From Delphinus delphis (lineage: Eukaryota; Chordata; Mammalia; Artiodactyla; Delphinidae), in NCBI RefSeq assembly GCF_949987515.2, contig NC_082698.1:35143964-35207963 (forward strand): DNA of 64,000 nucleotides. Reading direction: 5' to 3'. Both the position numbers and the translations under genes were made by a program. A model generated the notes under the pieces. That model saw nothing but the letters and a program-made list of their open reading frames with translations, was not told where the DNA came from and did no database searches. Of the stretch, positions 55,671 through 64,000 are shown piece after piece (positions within the stretch are counted from its first letter, which is position 1; every line of letters starts with the position of its first letter).

Positions 55671-56010
55671 TATACCACAGTTCTTTGGTCACATTCCTAC
55701 TGGGATGGAAGGACTTTGCCATGCGAATTATTCATCCCCAAATTGCCTTTATTATGGAATCCTATCAAAGGCTTTTACAAAAATCTAAACAAATCATGAA
55801 GACTGCATTCTGTTTTTCGGAATCTAAATTTTGCTCCTCAAAGAACTCCATGGAGCCAAAGAGATGGTCAGTGGAATCCTTTGATCATCCCAACTCAATC
55901 TCCATTCTATTCAGGAGCAAAGCCTCCAAGAAGGGCTGAGCAGAAGGTTGCTTTTTCACAAGACTCAGATACCATGCAACTATTTCCTTGCAGAGATGGG
56001 ACAGGTTGTT
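55671..56010. other. Unique sequence, no feature recognised
   Basis: No gene or repeat is recognised up to the SINE duplication. Confidence 0.45.
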
Positions 56011-56019
56011 CCAACATCT

Positions 56020-56234
56020 TTTTTTTTTTTTTTTTCTTTTTTGCGGTACGCGGGCCTCTCACTGCTGTGGCCTCTCCCGCTGCGGAGCACAGGCTCCGGA
56101 CGTGCAGGCTCAGTGGCCATGGCTCACAGACCCAGCCGCTCCGCGGCATGTGGGATCTTCCCGGACCGGGGCACGAACCCATGTCCGCTGCATCGGCAGG
56201 CGGACTCTCAACCACTGCGCCACCAGGGAAGTCC
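56020..56234 (-). mobile_element. CHR-2-type SINE
   Basis: Reverse-strand copy: T-rich tail at 56020-56042, body with GGCCTCTCCCGCTGCGGAG and CTCCGGACGTGCAGGCTCAG, head ending GCGCCACCAGGGAAGTCCC. The target-site duplication CCAACATCT lies at 56011-56019 and 56235-56243. Confidence 0.95.
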
Positions 56235-56243
56235 CCAACATCT

Positions 56244-57665
56244 CTTTGAAATCATTCTTGAAAATATGAATCCAACAGAATAAACTAGATAAGGCTAGAT
56301 AAGGGACATTTATCATCTACTCCAAACTTTTTTCTTTTTTAGAATTATTTTTGAATTTATAAAAATAATATGTTTATTGTAAAACATTAAAACAATACAG
56401 AGGTAGACAAATATGAAAGTGAACATCCTTATTTATAGCCCCTTGCACTCACCCCCACCTTGGGAAGTAACCAATGATTATGCTAGAGTGTATGCTGCAA
56501 GATTTTTGCCATGACTTCACAGCCCGCCCCCCGAACACACACACACACACACGTACATATGTGTGCACACACATAGTTTTTATGTGGCTTTTTTTTAATA
56601 AAAATGAGATTTTACTCTATATTTCATCTGCAATTTGCAACTAAATACATCACACAGAGATTTTTATGTCCATCAGTCATAATTCTGTTAGCTTATTACT
56701 CAGAAACTGAATTACTCAGAAACCGAGGAACACTGTTTTCCCCTCCTTTACCTTATACGTTTGCCATGAGGATTAACCACACATTAAACGGTACTCAAGG
56801 ATTTTTTTTTTTTTAAGAAAATGGTACCCAAGGTTTTGAGATGGCCATTGATGTATTATTTTACAGGGAGACAATATACAGATTAGGTGGTGAGTTCCAA
56901 AGAGAGGAAAGACAAGGAAGTAATTTCTCATTTTCCCACTCTGAATGGGACGCTTTGTGATCTGCATATTATAGAAACATGAAAGTGAGGTCAGGCTTGG
57001 CAGGGAAATTGCTGGCTACAGCTTTTAGGACAATTAAGAAACAGCAGGATCATACTGGCACAAGCTTCAACCAGTTGGCAGAAAAATGCCTCTTCTGCTC
57101 AGACAGTGACTGGCAAATCTAAGTAAATGGCTAAAATTGCCTTTCATGTCTGTCGGCAAATCCCTTCTTGAAGTTTGTAAGTCTTGTTGAATTCTCTTTG
57201 ATAATGAGTTATCTTCTCTATTAGGGCAAATCTGACATCTGTAAAGTCTATTTCAACTCTAATAGGACAAAAATTCACTCGTTTCGAGAGTTAGGAATTC
57301 TTGAAACCTTCCTCGGGTCTAGAAATGAAATTTGTCTCTAAAAGTCTTCTTCTTTAAGACTTTGTTACCATATATGAAGACTATGTCTTATGTGATTGTG
57401 ACATATTAATAAGCATTTTGAAATATTAAAAATAGCTCGCAGACCCCTGCTATTATCTTTGGTGAAGTCCAAGCACTTGGAACCCTAGGTAGGACATATT
57501 AACTTAAAATGTCCCTGTGCACTTAAAGTATAAGCTGTCAGTAAATATTATTTGTCTTCCAACTTCAGTTTACAGTTCTCTCTGAAACTACACTGCCCCT
57601 CCCACTCCCGATACACAGCCAGGGCAGCTCCAATAATTGCTTGTTGGCTCGCTGCAGAAAGCCCG
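56244..57665. other. Unique or unresolved sequence with a (CA)n
   Basis: A (CA)n tract is at 56534-56552. The 56340-56620 part (AATAATATGTTTATTGTAAAAC, then AAGTAACCAATGATTATG) resembles an old LINE 3' region that I cannot place. From about 57000 to 57540 no repeat is recognised. Confidence 0.4.
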
Positions 57666-57669
57666 AGGT

Positions 57670-57860
57670 TAACAGGCTGTGCGGTGTAATGGTGAGTGTG
57701 GCCTTGGAGCTCCAACTGCTGGTCCAAAGCCAAGTTCTACCACATGTTTGCTTAGAGTCTCCACAAAGTGGAAAAGATGGTGGCAACTGCCTCAGAACGC
57801 TGAGAAAATTAATGACTCCATATAATAAAGCATCTAGAACGCTGCCTGGACCATAAAACG
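57670..57860 (+). mobile_element. MIR, diverged
   Basis: GTGCGGTGTAATGGTGAGTG, CCTTGGAGCTCCAACTGCTGG, CCTCAGAACGCTGAG and GCATCTAGAACGCTGCCTGG are partial MIR landmarks in forward order. Confidence 0.5.
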
Positions 57861-58049
57861 TTAGTTATGACTGTACTTTTTATATTTAAGGCCACTCCCT
57901 TTAACTTTTCTTATTGGAACGAGGTCAGTAGCTATTTATGCTACTGAGAGAGGAAAACCTCCTCATCTCATTCCCTGTGTCATAACAGGAATAAAGAGGT
58001 AGACGGGGATGTAAGTCCTGTCACACTCTCTCCCCCTGATATCAGGTCA

Positions 58050-58260
58050 GGTAAGAACAAGGCCTTGGAGCCAGGCTGGCTGGCTTGACTACCCATTAGC
58101 TTGTGCCACGAGCAAGTTTCTTTAACCTTTCTGAGCCTCAGTTTTCTCACCTGTATAAAGGGGATAGCAATCCCTGCCCTGGTCATAGGGCTATTGGGAA
58201 GACCCAGACAGTGTGAACAAAGCACTTACACATAGTAAGTGCCCGATGTAGTTAGCTACT
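58050..58260 (+). mobile_element. MIR
   Basis: GCCTTGGAGCCAGGCTGGC, GCTTGTGCCACGAGCAAG, CTTTCTGAGCCTCAGTTTTC, CACCTGTATAAAGGGGATAGC and CTTACACATAGTAAGTGCCCG are MIR landmarks over about 210 bp. Confidence 0.8.
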
Positions 58261-58354
58261 AAGTTGATTCAAGTGCAACAGATTCAAGGCCATCTGCTGA
58301 GCACCTACTCAGTGTCCACTCTAGGGACTTCACTTAAAAATAACCCTACAAGGA

Positions 58355-58620
58355 GAACTCCCCTCATGGTCCAGTGGGTAAGAATCTGCGCTCCCAGTGC
58401 AGGGGGCCTGGGTTCGACCCCTGGTCAGGGAACTATATCCCACATGAATGCTGCAAGTACGAGTTTGCACGTCACAACTAAGAGTCTGCATGCTACAACT
58501 AAGAAGACTGCATGCCACAACTAAGAGCCCACATGCCACAACTAAAACATGCCACAACGAGGATCCCATGTGCTACAACTAAGACCTGCTGCAGCCTAAA
58601 TAAATAAATAAATATTTAAA
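58355..58620 (+). mobile_element. tRNA-derived CHR-family SINE, older form
   Basis: GAACTCCCCTCATGGTCCAG, box B GGGTTCGACCCC, then repeated CACAACTAAGAG / CATGCCACAACTAA units, ending in AAATAAATAAATAAATATTT. The flanking target-site duplication is 19 bp and perfect, AAAAATAACCCTACAAGGA, at 58336-58354 and 58621-58639. The internal CACAACTAAGA-type repeats seem expanded relative to the other CHR copies. Confidence 0.93.
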
Positions 58621-58739
58621 AAAAATAACCCTACAAGGAACACTCATTATCTTCACCTCACTGATAAGGAGGCTATGACTATGAAAGGATAAATGATGTG
58701 TAGCAGTTCTCATTGTTAGAAGGTGATGGAGTTGATTAC

Positions 58740-60700
58740 ATCAAAAAAAATATTAAATACCTCAGAATAAACCTATGCAAGGAGATAAAAGACCTGTACT
58801 TGGAAAACTATAAGACACTGATGAAAGAAATTGAAGACAACATAAACAGATGGAAAGATATACCATGTTCTTAGACTGGAAGAATTATTATTGTTAAAAT
58901 GACCACACTACCCAAGGCAATCTACAGATTTAATACAATCCCTATCAAAATACCAATGGTCTTTTTCACAGAACTAGAACAAATAATTTTAAAACTTGTG
59001 TGGAAATACGAAAGACCCCAAATAGCCAAATTTTGAGAAAGAAGAACAGAGCTGGAGGAATCATGCGCCCTGACTTCAGACTATATTACAAAGCTACAGT
59101 TATCAAAACAGTTTGGTACCAGCACAAAAAACAGACACATAGATCAATGGAACAGAATAGAGAGCCCAGAAATAAGCCCACACACTTATGGTCAATTAAT
59201 CTATGACGAAGGAGGCAAGAATATATAATGGAGAAAAGACAGTCTCTTCAATAAGTGGTGCTGGGAAAACTGGACAGCTACATGTAAAAGAATGGAATTA
59301 GAACACTCCCTAACACTATACACAAAAATAAACTCAAAATGGATTAGACACCTAAATGCAAGACTGGATACTATAAAACTCCTAGAGGAAAACATAGGCA
59401 GAGCAGCCTTTGACATAAATTGCAGCAATATTTTGTTGGATCCATCTCCTAAAGCAAAGGAAACAAGAGCAAGTAAACAAATGGGACCTATTAAACTTAA
59501 AAGCTTTTGCACAGCAAAAGAAAAAATCGACAAAACTAAAAGACAACCTACTGAATGGGTCAAGATATTTGCAAATGATATGACCAATAAGGGGTTAATA
59601 TCCAACATATATAAACAGCTCATATAACTCAACACCAAAAAAACAAACAACCCAATTAAAAAATGGGCAGAAGAACTGAGTAGACATTTTCCCACAGATG
59701 AAACGCAGATGGCTGACAGGCACATGAAAAGTTGCTCAACATCGTTAATCATCAGGAAAACGCAAATCACAACCATAATGAGATATCACCTCACACCTAT
59801 GGGAATGGCTATCATCAAAAAGAACACAAATAACAAATATTGGTGGGGATGTGGAGAAGAGGGAAACCTGGTACACTGTTGATGGGAAAGTAAACTGGTA
59901 CAGCCACTGTGGAAAATAGTATGGAGGTTTCTCAAAAAATCAAAAATAGGGCTTCCCTGGTGGCGCAGTGGTTGAGGGTCCTCCTGCCAATGCAGGGAAC
60001 ACGGGTTCGTGCCCTGGTCCGGGAAGATCCCACATGCCGCAGAGCAGCTGGGCCTGTGAGCCATGGCTGCTGAGCCTGCGCGTCCGGAGCCTGTGCTCCG
60101 CAACGGGAGAGGCCACAACAGTGAGAGGCCCGCGTACCACAAAAAAAAATAATAATAAATAAAAATAAAACTACCACATGACTCAGCAATTCCACTCCTG
60201 GGTATATATCCAAAAAACCCCCACAAAAACATTAATTCAAAAAGGTACATGTGCCCCAGTATTCATAGCAGCATGACTTACAATTGCCAAGGTGCAGAAG
60301 CAACATAAGTGTCCATGAACAGATGAATGGATAAAGAAGATGTGGTATATACACACAATGGAATACTACTCAGCCATAAAAAAGAATGAAATTTTGCCAT
60401 TTGCAGCAACATGGATGGACTCGGAGGGCATTATGCCAAGTGAAATAAGTCAGAGAAGGACAGATACTGTATGCTATCACTTATATATATGGAATCTAAA
60501 CAATACAACAAACTAGTGAATACAACAAAAAAGAAGCAGACTCACAGATATAGAGATAAACTAGTGGTTACCAGTGGGGAGAAGGAAGAGGAGAGGGACA
60601 AGGTAGGAGTAGGGGAAAAAATGGTTATTGTGAGATTATATGAAATCATGTGTGTGAAATTTTTGAAAATTGTAAAGCACTACAGAATTTAAAGAATCTT
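58740..60700 (+). mobile_element. 5'-truncated L1 (ORF2 end and 3' UTR), older than the two long L1s
   Basis: Starts within ORF2 at AATATTAAATACCTCAG and keeps GGAAGAATTATTATTG, TGTGGAAATACGAAAGACC, GGAGGAATCATGCGCCCTG and AATACTACTCAGCCATAAAA, all ORF2 C-terminal landmarks, then a 3' UTR to about 60700. ORF2 is in several frames (59000-59206, 59292-59627). A CHR-2 SINE interrupts it at 59949-60160. It differs in sequence from the two other L1s, so it belongs to an earlier subfamily. Confidence 0.88.
59949..60160 (+). mobile_element. CHR-2-type SINE inside an L1
   Basis: GGGCTTCCCTGGTGGCGCAG head, box B GGGTTCGTGCCC, body through GTCCGGAGCCTGTGCTCC and GGAGAGGCCACAACAGTGAG, then an A-rich tail. 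It interrupts the L1 text between ...AATCAAAAATA and AAACTACCACATG. The short duplicate AAAAATA flanks it (59942-59948, 60161-60167). Confidence 0.95.
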
Positions 60701-60728
60701 TTATTCAATAAGAAGAAAAAAAAAAAGA

Positions 60729-60900
60729 GGGACTTCCCTGGTGGTCCAGTGGTTAAGACTCTGTTCTTCCACTGCAGGGGGCGACGCAGGTTTGATCCCT
60801 GGTTGGTTGGGGGACTAAACTCCCACAAGCCGCGAGACACAGCCAGAAAAAAAGAAAGAAAGAAAGAGAGATAGAGAGACAAAGAAGGAAAGAAAAAAAA
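60729..60900 (+). mobile_element. tRNA-derived CHR-family SINE, short form
   Basis: GGGACTTCCCTGGTGGTCCAG, AAGACTCTGTTCTTCCACTG, TTTGATCCCTGG, and an ACTCCCACAAGCCGCGAG part followed by a GAAAGAAAGAAAGA-type purine tail to about 60900. It follows the L1 end directly. Same short form as 50916-51061. Confidence 0.87.
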
Positions 60901-62415
60901 GAAGGTAATGGAGCTGAAGTGTGAACCCACGTCTCCTGGATCACAAGCTAGTGTTTTTAACTCTATATACCCAGATATCTCACTGCACTATGAATATCTG
61001 GTTGACCTAAGGACTCTCAGGGTCAATTAATAACCAGGGTGGAGGGATTGTTAGTCCCTGACTTCTTACTGCCAGAGCCTTTTCAATTATTTTTTAATGA
61101 CCAACACATGTGTCAACATACAACCTACTTTTAACAGTTAAAGGATATAACATAAATTTTCCATAATCATACTCTTGGATTCTTTCCCCTCAAAGTTTCA
61201 CAGACTTTCAAGAATGTCTAAAGGACCCTCTGAAAGTTTTCAGCCAGGAGAGTTTTTCCTTTTCCGTTGATTCTACAACAGTTAGTTGACTTCTCTCCTT
61301 CCTGGAAGCCTTTTCAAGTCATTACAAATAGCATTTATCTTTATAGTTCTCAAGTGACCTTTAGAGCAAACATCTCTTTCTTCTTCCTGGGATGGGTTCT
61401 GACATCATTCTCCGGGAACACAAAGACCTCCACTAGATTGATTTATCCTGCTGAGGCTTTGGAAAGGGTCTCTTCTTCGCTGACCGTGTCTTAATTCAAA
61501 CTTCAGGGGAAAGATATTTAGCAATGCTTCTCTTCTCCTAGTTTTCCTTGAGGTTATTATTTTTTGTTAAGTCACTTATTCTAACCTCTGCTTGGAAAAC
61601 TTTATTGTCCCCAGTCAAAAGTACGGCTTTGTATCTTTTAGCCAATTATTTCTTATCTTTGGCTATTCCTGCTCCTTTTTAATTCAAATCAGCCAGCATC
61701 TGTTCCCAGGATTCAGTGCCAAGGTACCACCCAGCCTAGAGAAATGACTCTTTGATCTTTTTCTTTTGCCTCTTCTTGGTACCACAGGTTAGTTATCATC
61801 CCAAAGTCTCCCACATTTTCGTGATGCCCTCTGCAAAGTTACTCGGGATTTAAAAAAGAAAACTTTAAAAGGAGAGCTAAGAAGCTTATTCATATTAAAC
61901 ACTGAGTTGAAGTAGCCACATGCTGTGTGATTTTCTCTGAGTTTGCTCTCTTCTGCCTAGATGTCGTGTGGCTTAATGGGGGGAGATGTGCCAATTTAGC
62001 ACAGAGCAAAGGGGTTTTCAAAATCGGCTCCTACCACATCGTGGGTCCTGGTAAGTTTTCTAGGTAGCTCTTTCATGTCCTGGGCATAATGGTGGAGGCC
62101 ACCGTAGGTCAAAATTAATGTCAGGAGAGTGACACAGGCAACACCTTTCTTACCAAGAACAGTCTCATACTTGCAGTTACCTTTCCTTAGCTTCTTGGGG
62201 CAAACAGGTACCCCCTTAAATAGAGCCAACAATGGCTTTGCAGTTTTACACTGACATGGAATTTTGGTCCAACGTTTGAAGAAAATCTTCTATTTATGCA
62301 TGATGATTCTTCTGAATTCTAAATCACAGTTACAGGCATTTTTAAAGTGAGAGTTATGTAACACACATATGATGGAATAAAACAGTTTTGAAAAGTGCTG
62401 GAAAGGACTTTTCAG
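60901..62415. other. Unique sequence; one weak open frame of note
   Basis: No repeat is recognised. A minus-strand open frame from about 62268 to 61996 encodes about 90 residues, including a hydrophobic stretch (ACVTLLTLILTYGGL) and many Lys and Cys. It has no ATG start in the open frame, no recognised family and no splice or promoter signal, so it is not called as a gene. Confidence 0.4.
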
Positions 62416-62417
62416 TC

Positions 62418-62545
62418 ACTCAATCATTCAATCAACAAACATTTATTTAATGCCTACTCTGTGTCAGATACTACATTAGACCCCAGCAATACAGCAGCAG
62501 GGAAAACAGACACAGACCCTGTCTACCTGAGGCTTAGAGCCCAGC
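62418..62545 (+). mobile_element. Ancient mammalian interspersed repeat fragment
   Basis: CATTCAATCAACAAACATTT, ATTTAATGCCTACTCTGTGTC and CAGCAATACAGCAGCAGGG match the left part of the same unnamed repeat as at 46060 and 50575. Confidence 0.55.
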
Positions 62546-62799
62546 TGATACCTTCTGCTAACATAACAGTAGTTTGTATATGAGCTGTGGCTTTTCTTAG
62601 GTTTAAAGCTTGTCACTTGCCTTAAAACCACGTAAAAAGGGTAATTCCCAGGGAAATACCGTGTGAAAAGATTCTGTGATTCCTAGGGAGACTTGATGTC
62701 CTGGCATTTTTTTTAAGGAGTTGACCTTTTTAACCCAGAGCCATGCACGTGAATAGATTAATCCCTTCGATGGTGTGGAGAGCAGTGGTCAGTATAAAA

Positions 62800-63145
62800 T
62801 AAGGGTTGGCAAGCTACTGCCCATGGGTCAAATCCAGTCCGCCGTCTGTGTTTATATGGCCTGAAAGCTAAGGGTAGTTTTGACATTTTTCAATGCTTGA
62901 AAGAAAAAGTCAAAGAAAGAATAATATTTTGTGACATGTGAAAACTATATGAAATTCAGATTTCATTGACCATAATAGTTTCACTGGCACACAGTGGTGC
63001 CCATTCGTTTATGTATTGTCTCTGGCTGCTTTTGTGCTACAATGTGAGAGTTGTGAGAGTTGCAACAGAGATTGTATAGTCTGAAAAACCTAAAGTATTC
63101 CTCATCTGGCCCTTTAAAGAAAATATTTTCTGACCTCTGGTCTAG
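62800..63145 (-). mobile_element. hAT-Charlie-type element, diverged
   Basis: GGGTTGGCAAGCTACTGCCC, GGGTCAAATCCAGTCC, CATTCGTTTATGTATTGTC, CTGGCTGCTTTTGTGCTAC and TGGCCCTTTAAAGAAAATATTTTCTGACC follow a recalled eutherian repeat in reverse, with inverted ends. The family assignment is from memory. Confidence 0.6.
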
Positions 63146-63149
63146 AAGA

Positions 63150-64000
63150 CTTTCTGGTGCTGACTTCACACTGCATGGCTATAGTCATCTGTTGAGATGC
63201 CGAGAGACCCACTAACCCCAAACAGCCTTTTCCCTCTATATGTTGTGAAAAACAGGGAAAGGTATAAGAAGAAACAAAGAATGACAAGTTTGGATTTTCT
63301 TAAGCCACAAACTTGGGTAGGCAAGAAATATAACGTTATTTTCTGTAATGAAACTTAATGTGCTAAATGGCAGAATATGCAATCGTAATCATTTCTATAA
63401 AACCTCTGTGCTTTCTCATTTCTCAGTCGTTTCATCTCAAAGTTCAGTTAATCCTGGATTTTCTCTACCGTCCTCCTTCTCCCCCAGCGTGCAGAACCTA
63501 CATGGCATCCTGGCAAAGGCTGCCTCTCTTGAGATGTATCCCATCTCTGGTTGCTGGCATCCCAGGGGTGTCCGTGACCCCGTCTGGTCTAGCTGCTTTC
63601 AGCTCCACTGTCCCTCTGTTACTTCTGCCAGATACTTGCGGGGTCAATCAGCACTCTGCTGTTCCTGAGCCCTTCTGGAGTTCCATGGTGCCTCCAAGTT
63701 TTCTCTGGGGCTGCTGGGGATCAGCAGACCACCCCGGGGTTCTGGGGCTGCTGGGACGGGAACCAGGCCTGTGTAATACTGTCCTTACACGTGATAACGC
63801 CCTCCTTCCTCTTCACACAGCCAGCTTCTCAGATGGAAACACCCCCAGGCCTGCTATTGCCCCACCGGCAGGGGTGGTGGAGAGCTGGATAGGTTCTCTT
63901 TCAGGGCTGTGCTCTGAGGCGGGCAGGGAGGAACAGGTTTCTGCTCGATAGGCCTTTCAGAAAGGAGCAGATTTGTCTTTCCCAGCTCTGCGCATGTTCC
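63150..64000. other. Unique sequence, GC-richer toward the end
   Basis: From about 63480 the sequence is GC-richer. A 194-codon frame at 63367-63951 begins in AT-rich sequence and shows no domain. The CTTCTCCCCCAG at 63476-63487 resembles a splice acceptor but no matching exon could be supported. The window ends without a feature. Confidence 0.4.

Noticed and set aside
60849..60900. Independent GAAA microsatellite
   Set aside because: It is the tail of the short-form CHR SINE at 60729-60900.
63367..63951. 194-codon frame with a possible splice acceptor (CTTCTCCCCCAG)
   Set aside because: The frame runs upstream across AT-rich sequence and the protein resembles no known family. The acceptor-like word alone is common.

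Overview
The window is nuclear genomic DNA from a cetacean (whale, dolphin or porpoise). The diagnostic signal is a set of tRNA-derived SINEs of the CHR-1 and CHR-2 type. Their heads begin with a GGCTTCCCTGGTGGCGCAG-like sequence; the CHR-2 copies end in a GCGTACC-plus-A-run tail. Several have perfect target-site duplications. No BovB or Bov-tA element was seen, which argues against a ruminant. No protein-coding exon, RNA gene, CpG-island promoter or CRISPR array can be supported. The window reads as intergenic or deep-intronic DNA, and every long open frame is either an L1 remnant or a chance frame.

Layout. 1-16 kb: sparse sequence with old MIR, L2 and hAT fragments, an LTR-like element split by a mariner MITE and a (TG)n tract, and two CHR SINEs. 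16-30 kb: one MaLR-type solo LTR, old L1M sequence, and a 7.7-kb composite L1 insertion on the minus strand (20198-27887) that splits an older L1M. 30-35 kb: sparse, with a GGAA-rich tract, MIR and L2. 35-41 kb: a second long L1 on the plus strand. 41-64 kb: old DNA transposons, L2 and MIR, eight CHR SINEs and a third L1 fragment (58740-60700).

The main result concerns the L1s. The minus-strand element carries a 118-bp non-L1 tail with its own AATAAA and poly(A), followed by a second L1 3' end, all inside one pair of target-site duplications. This is what serial 3' transduction would leave. The minus- and plus-strand L1s also share at least four identical ORF2-disabling changes: endonuclease Glu to Lys, an in-frame TAA, a GDFN-type motif changed to GNFY, and a 1-nt deletion in the RT region. 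That implies either a defective lineage mobilised in trans or gene conversion between the two copies. Together they form inverted arms of about 5.5 kb around a spacer of about 9 kb.

The repeats are independent insertions of different ages, so no genes act together here. Three repeat-free stretches (15.1, 30.0 and 45.4 kb) have the look of conserved non-coding DNA, but that is inference only. Repeat subfamily names come from recalled consensus patterns, not from a search, and boundaries are good to roughly 10-30 bp unless a target-site duplication fixes them.
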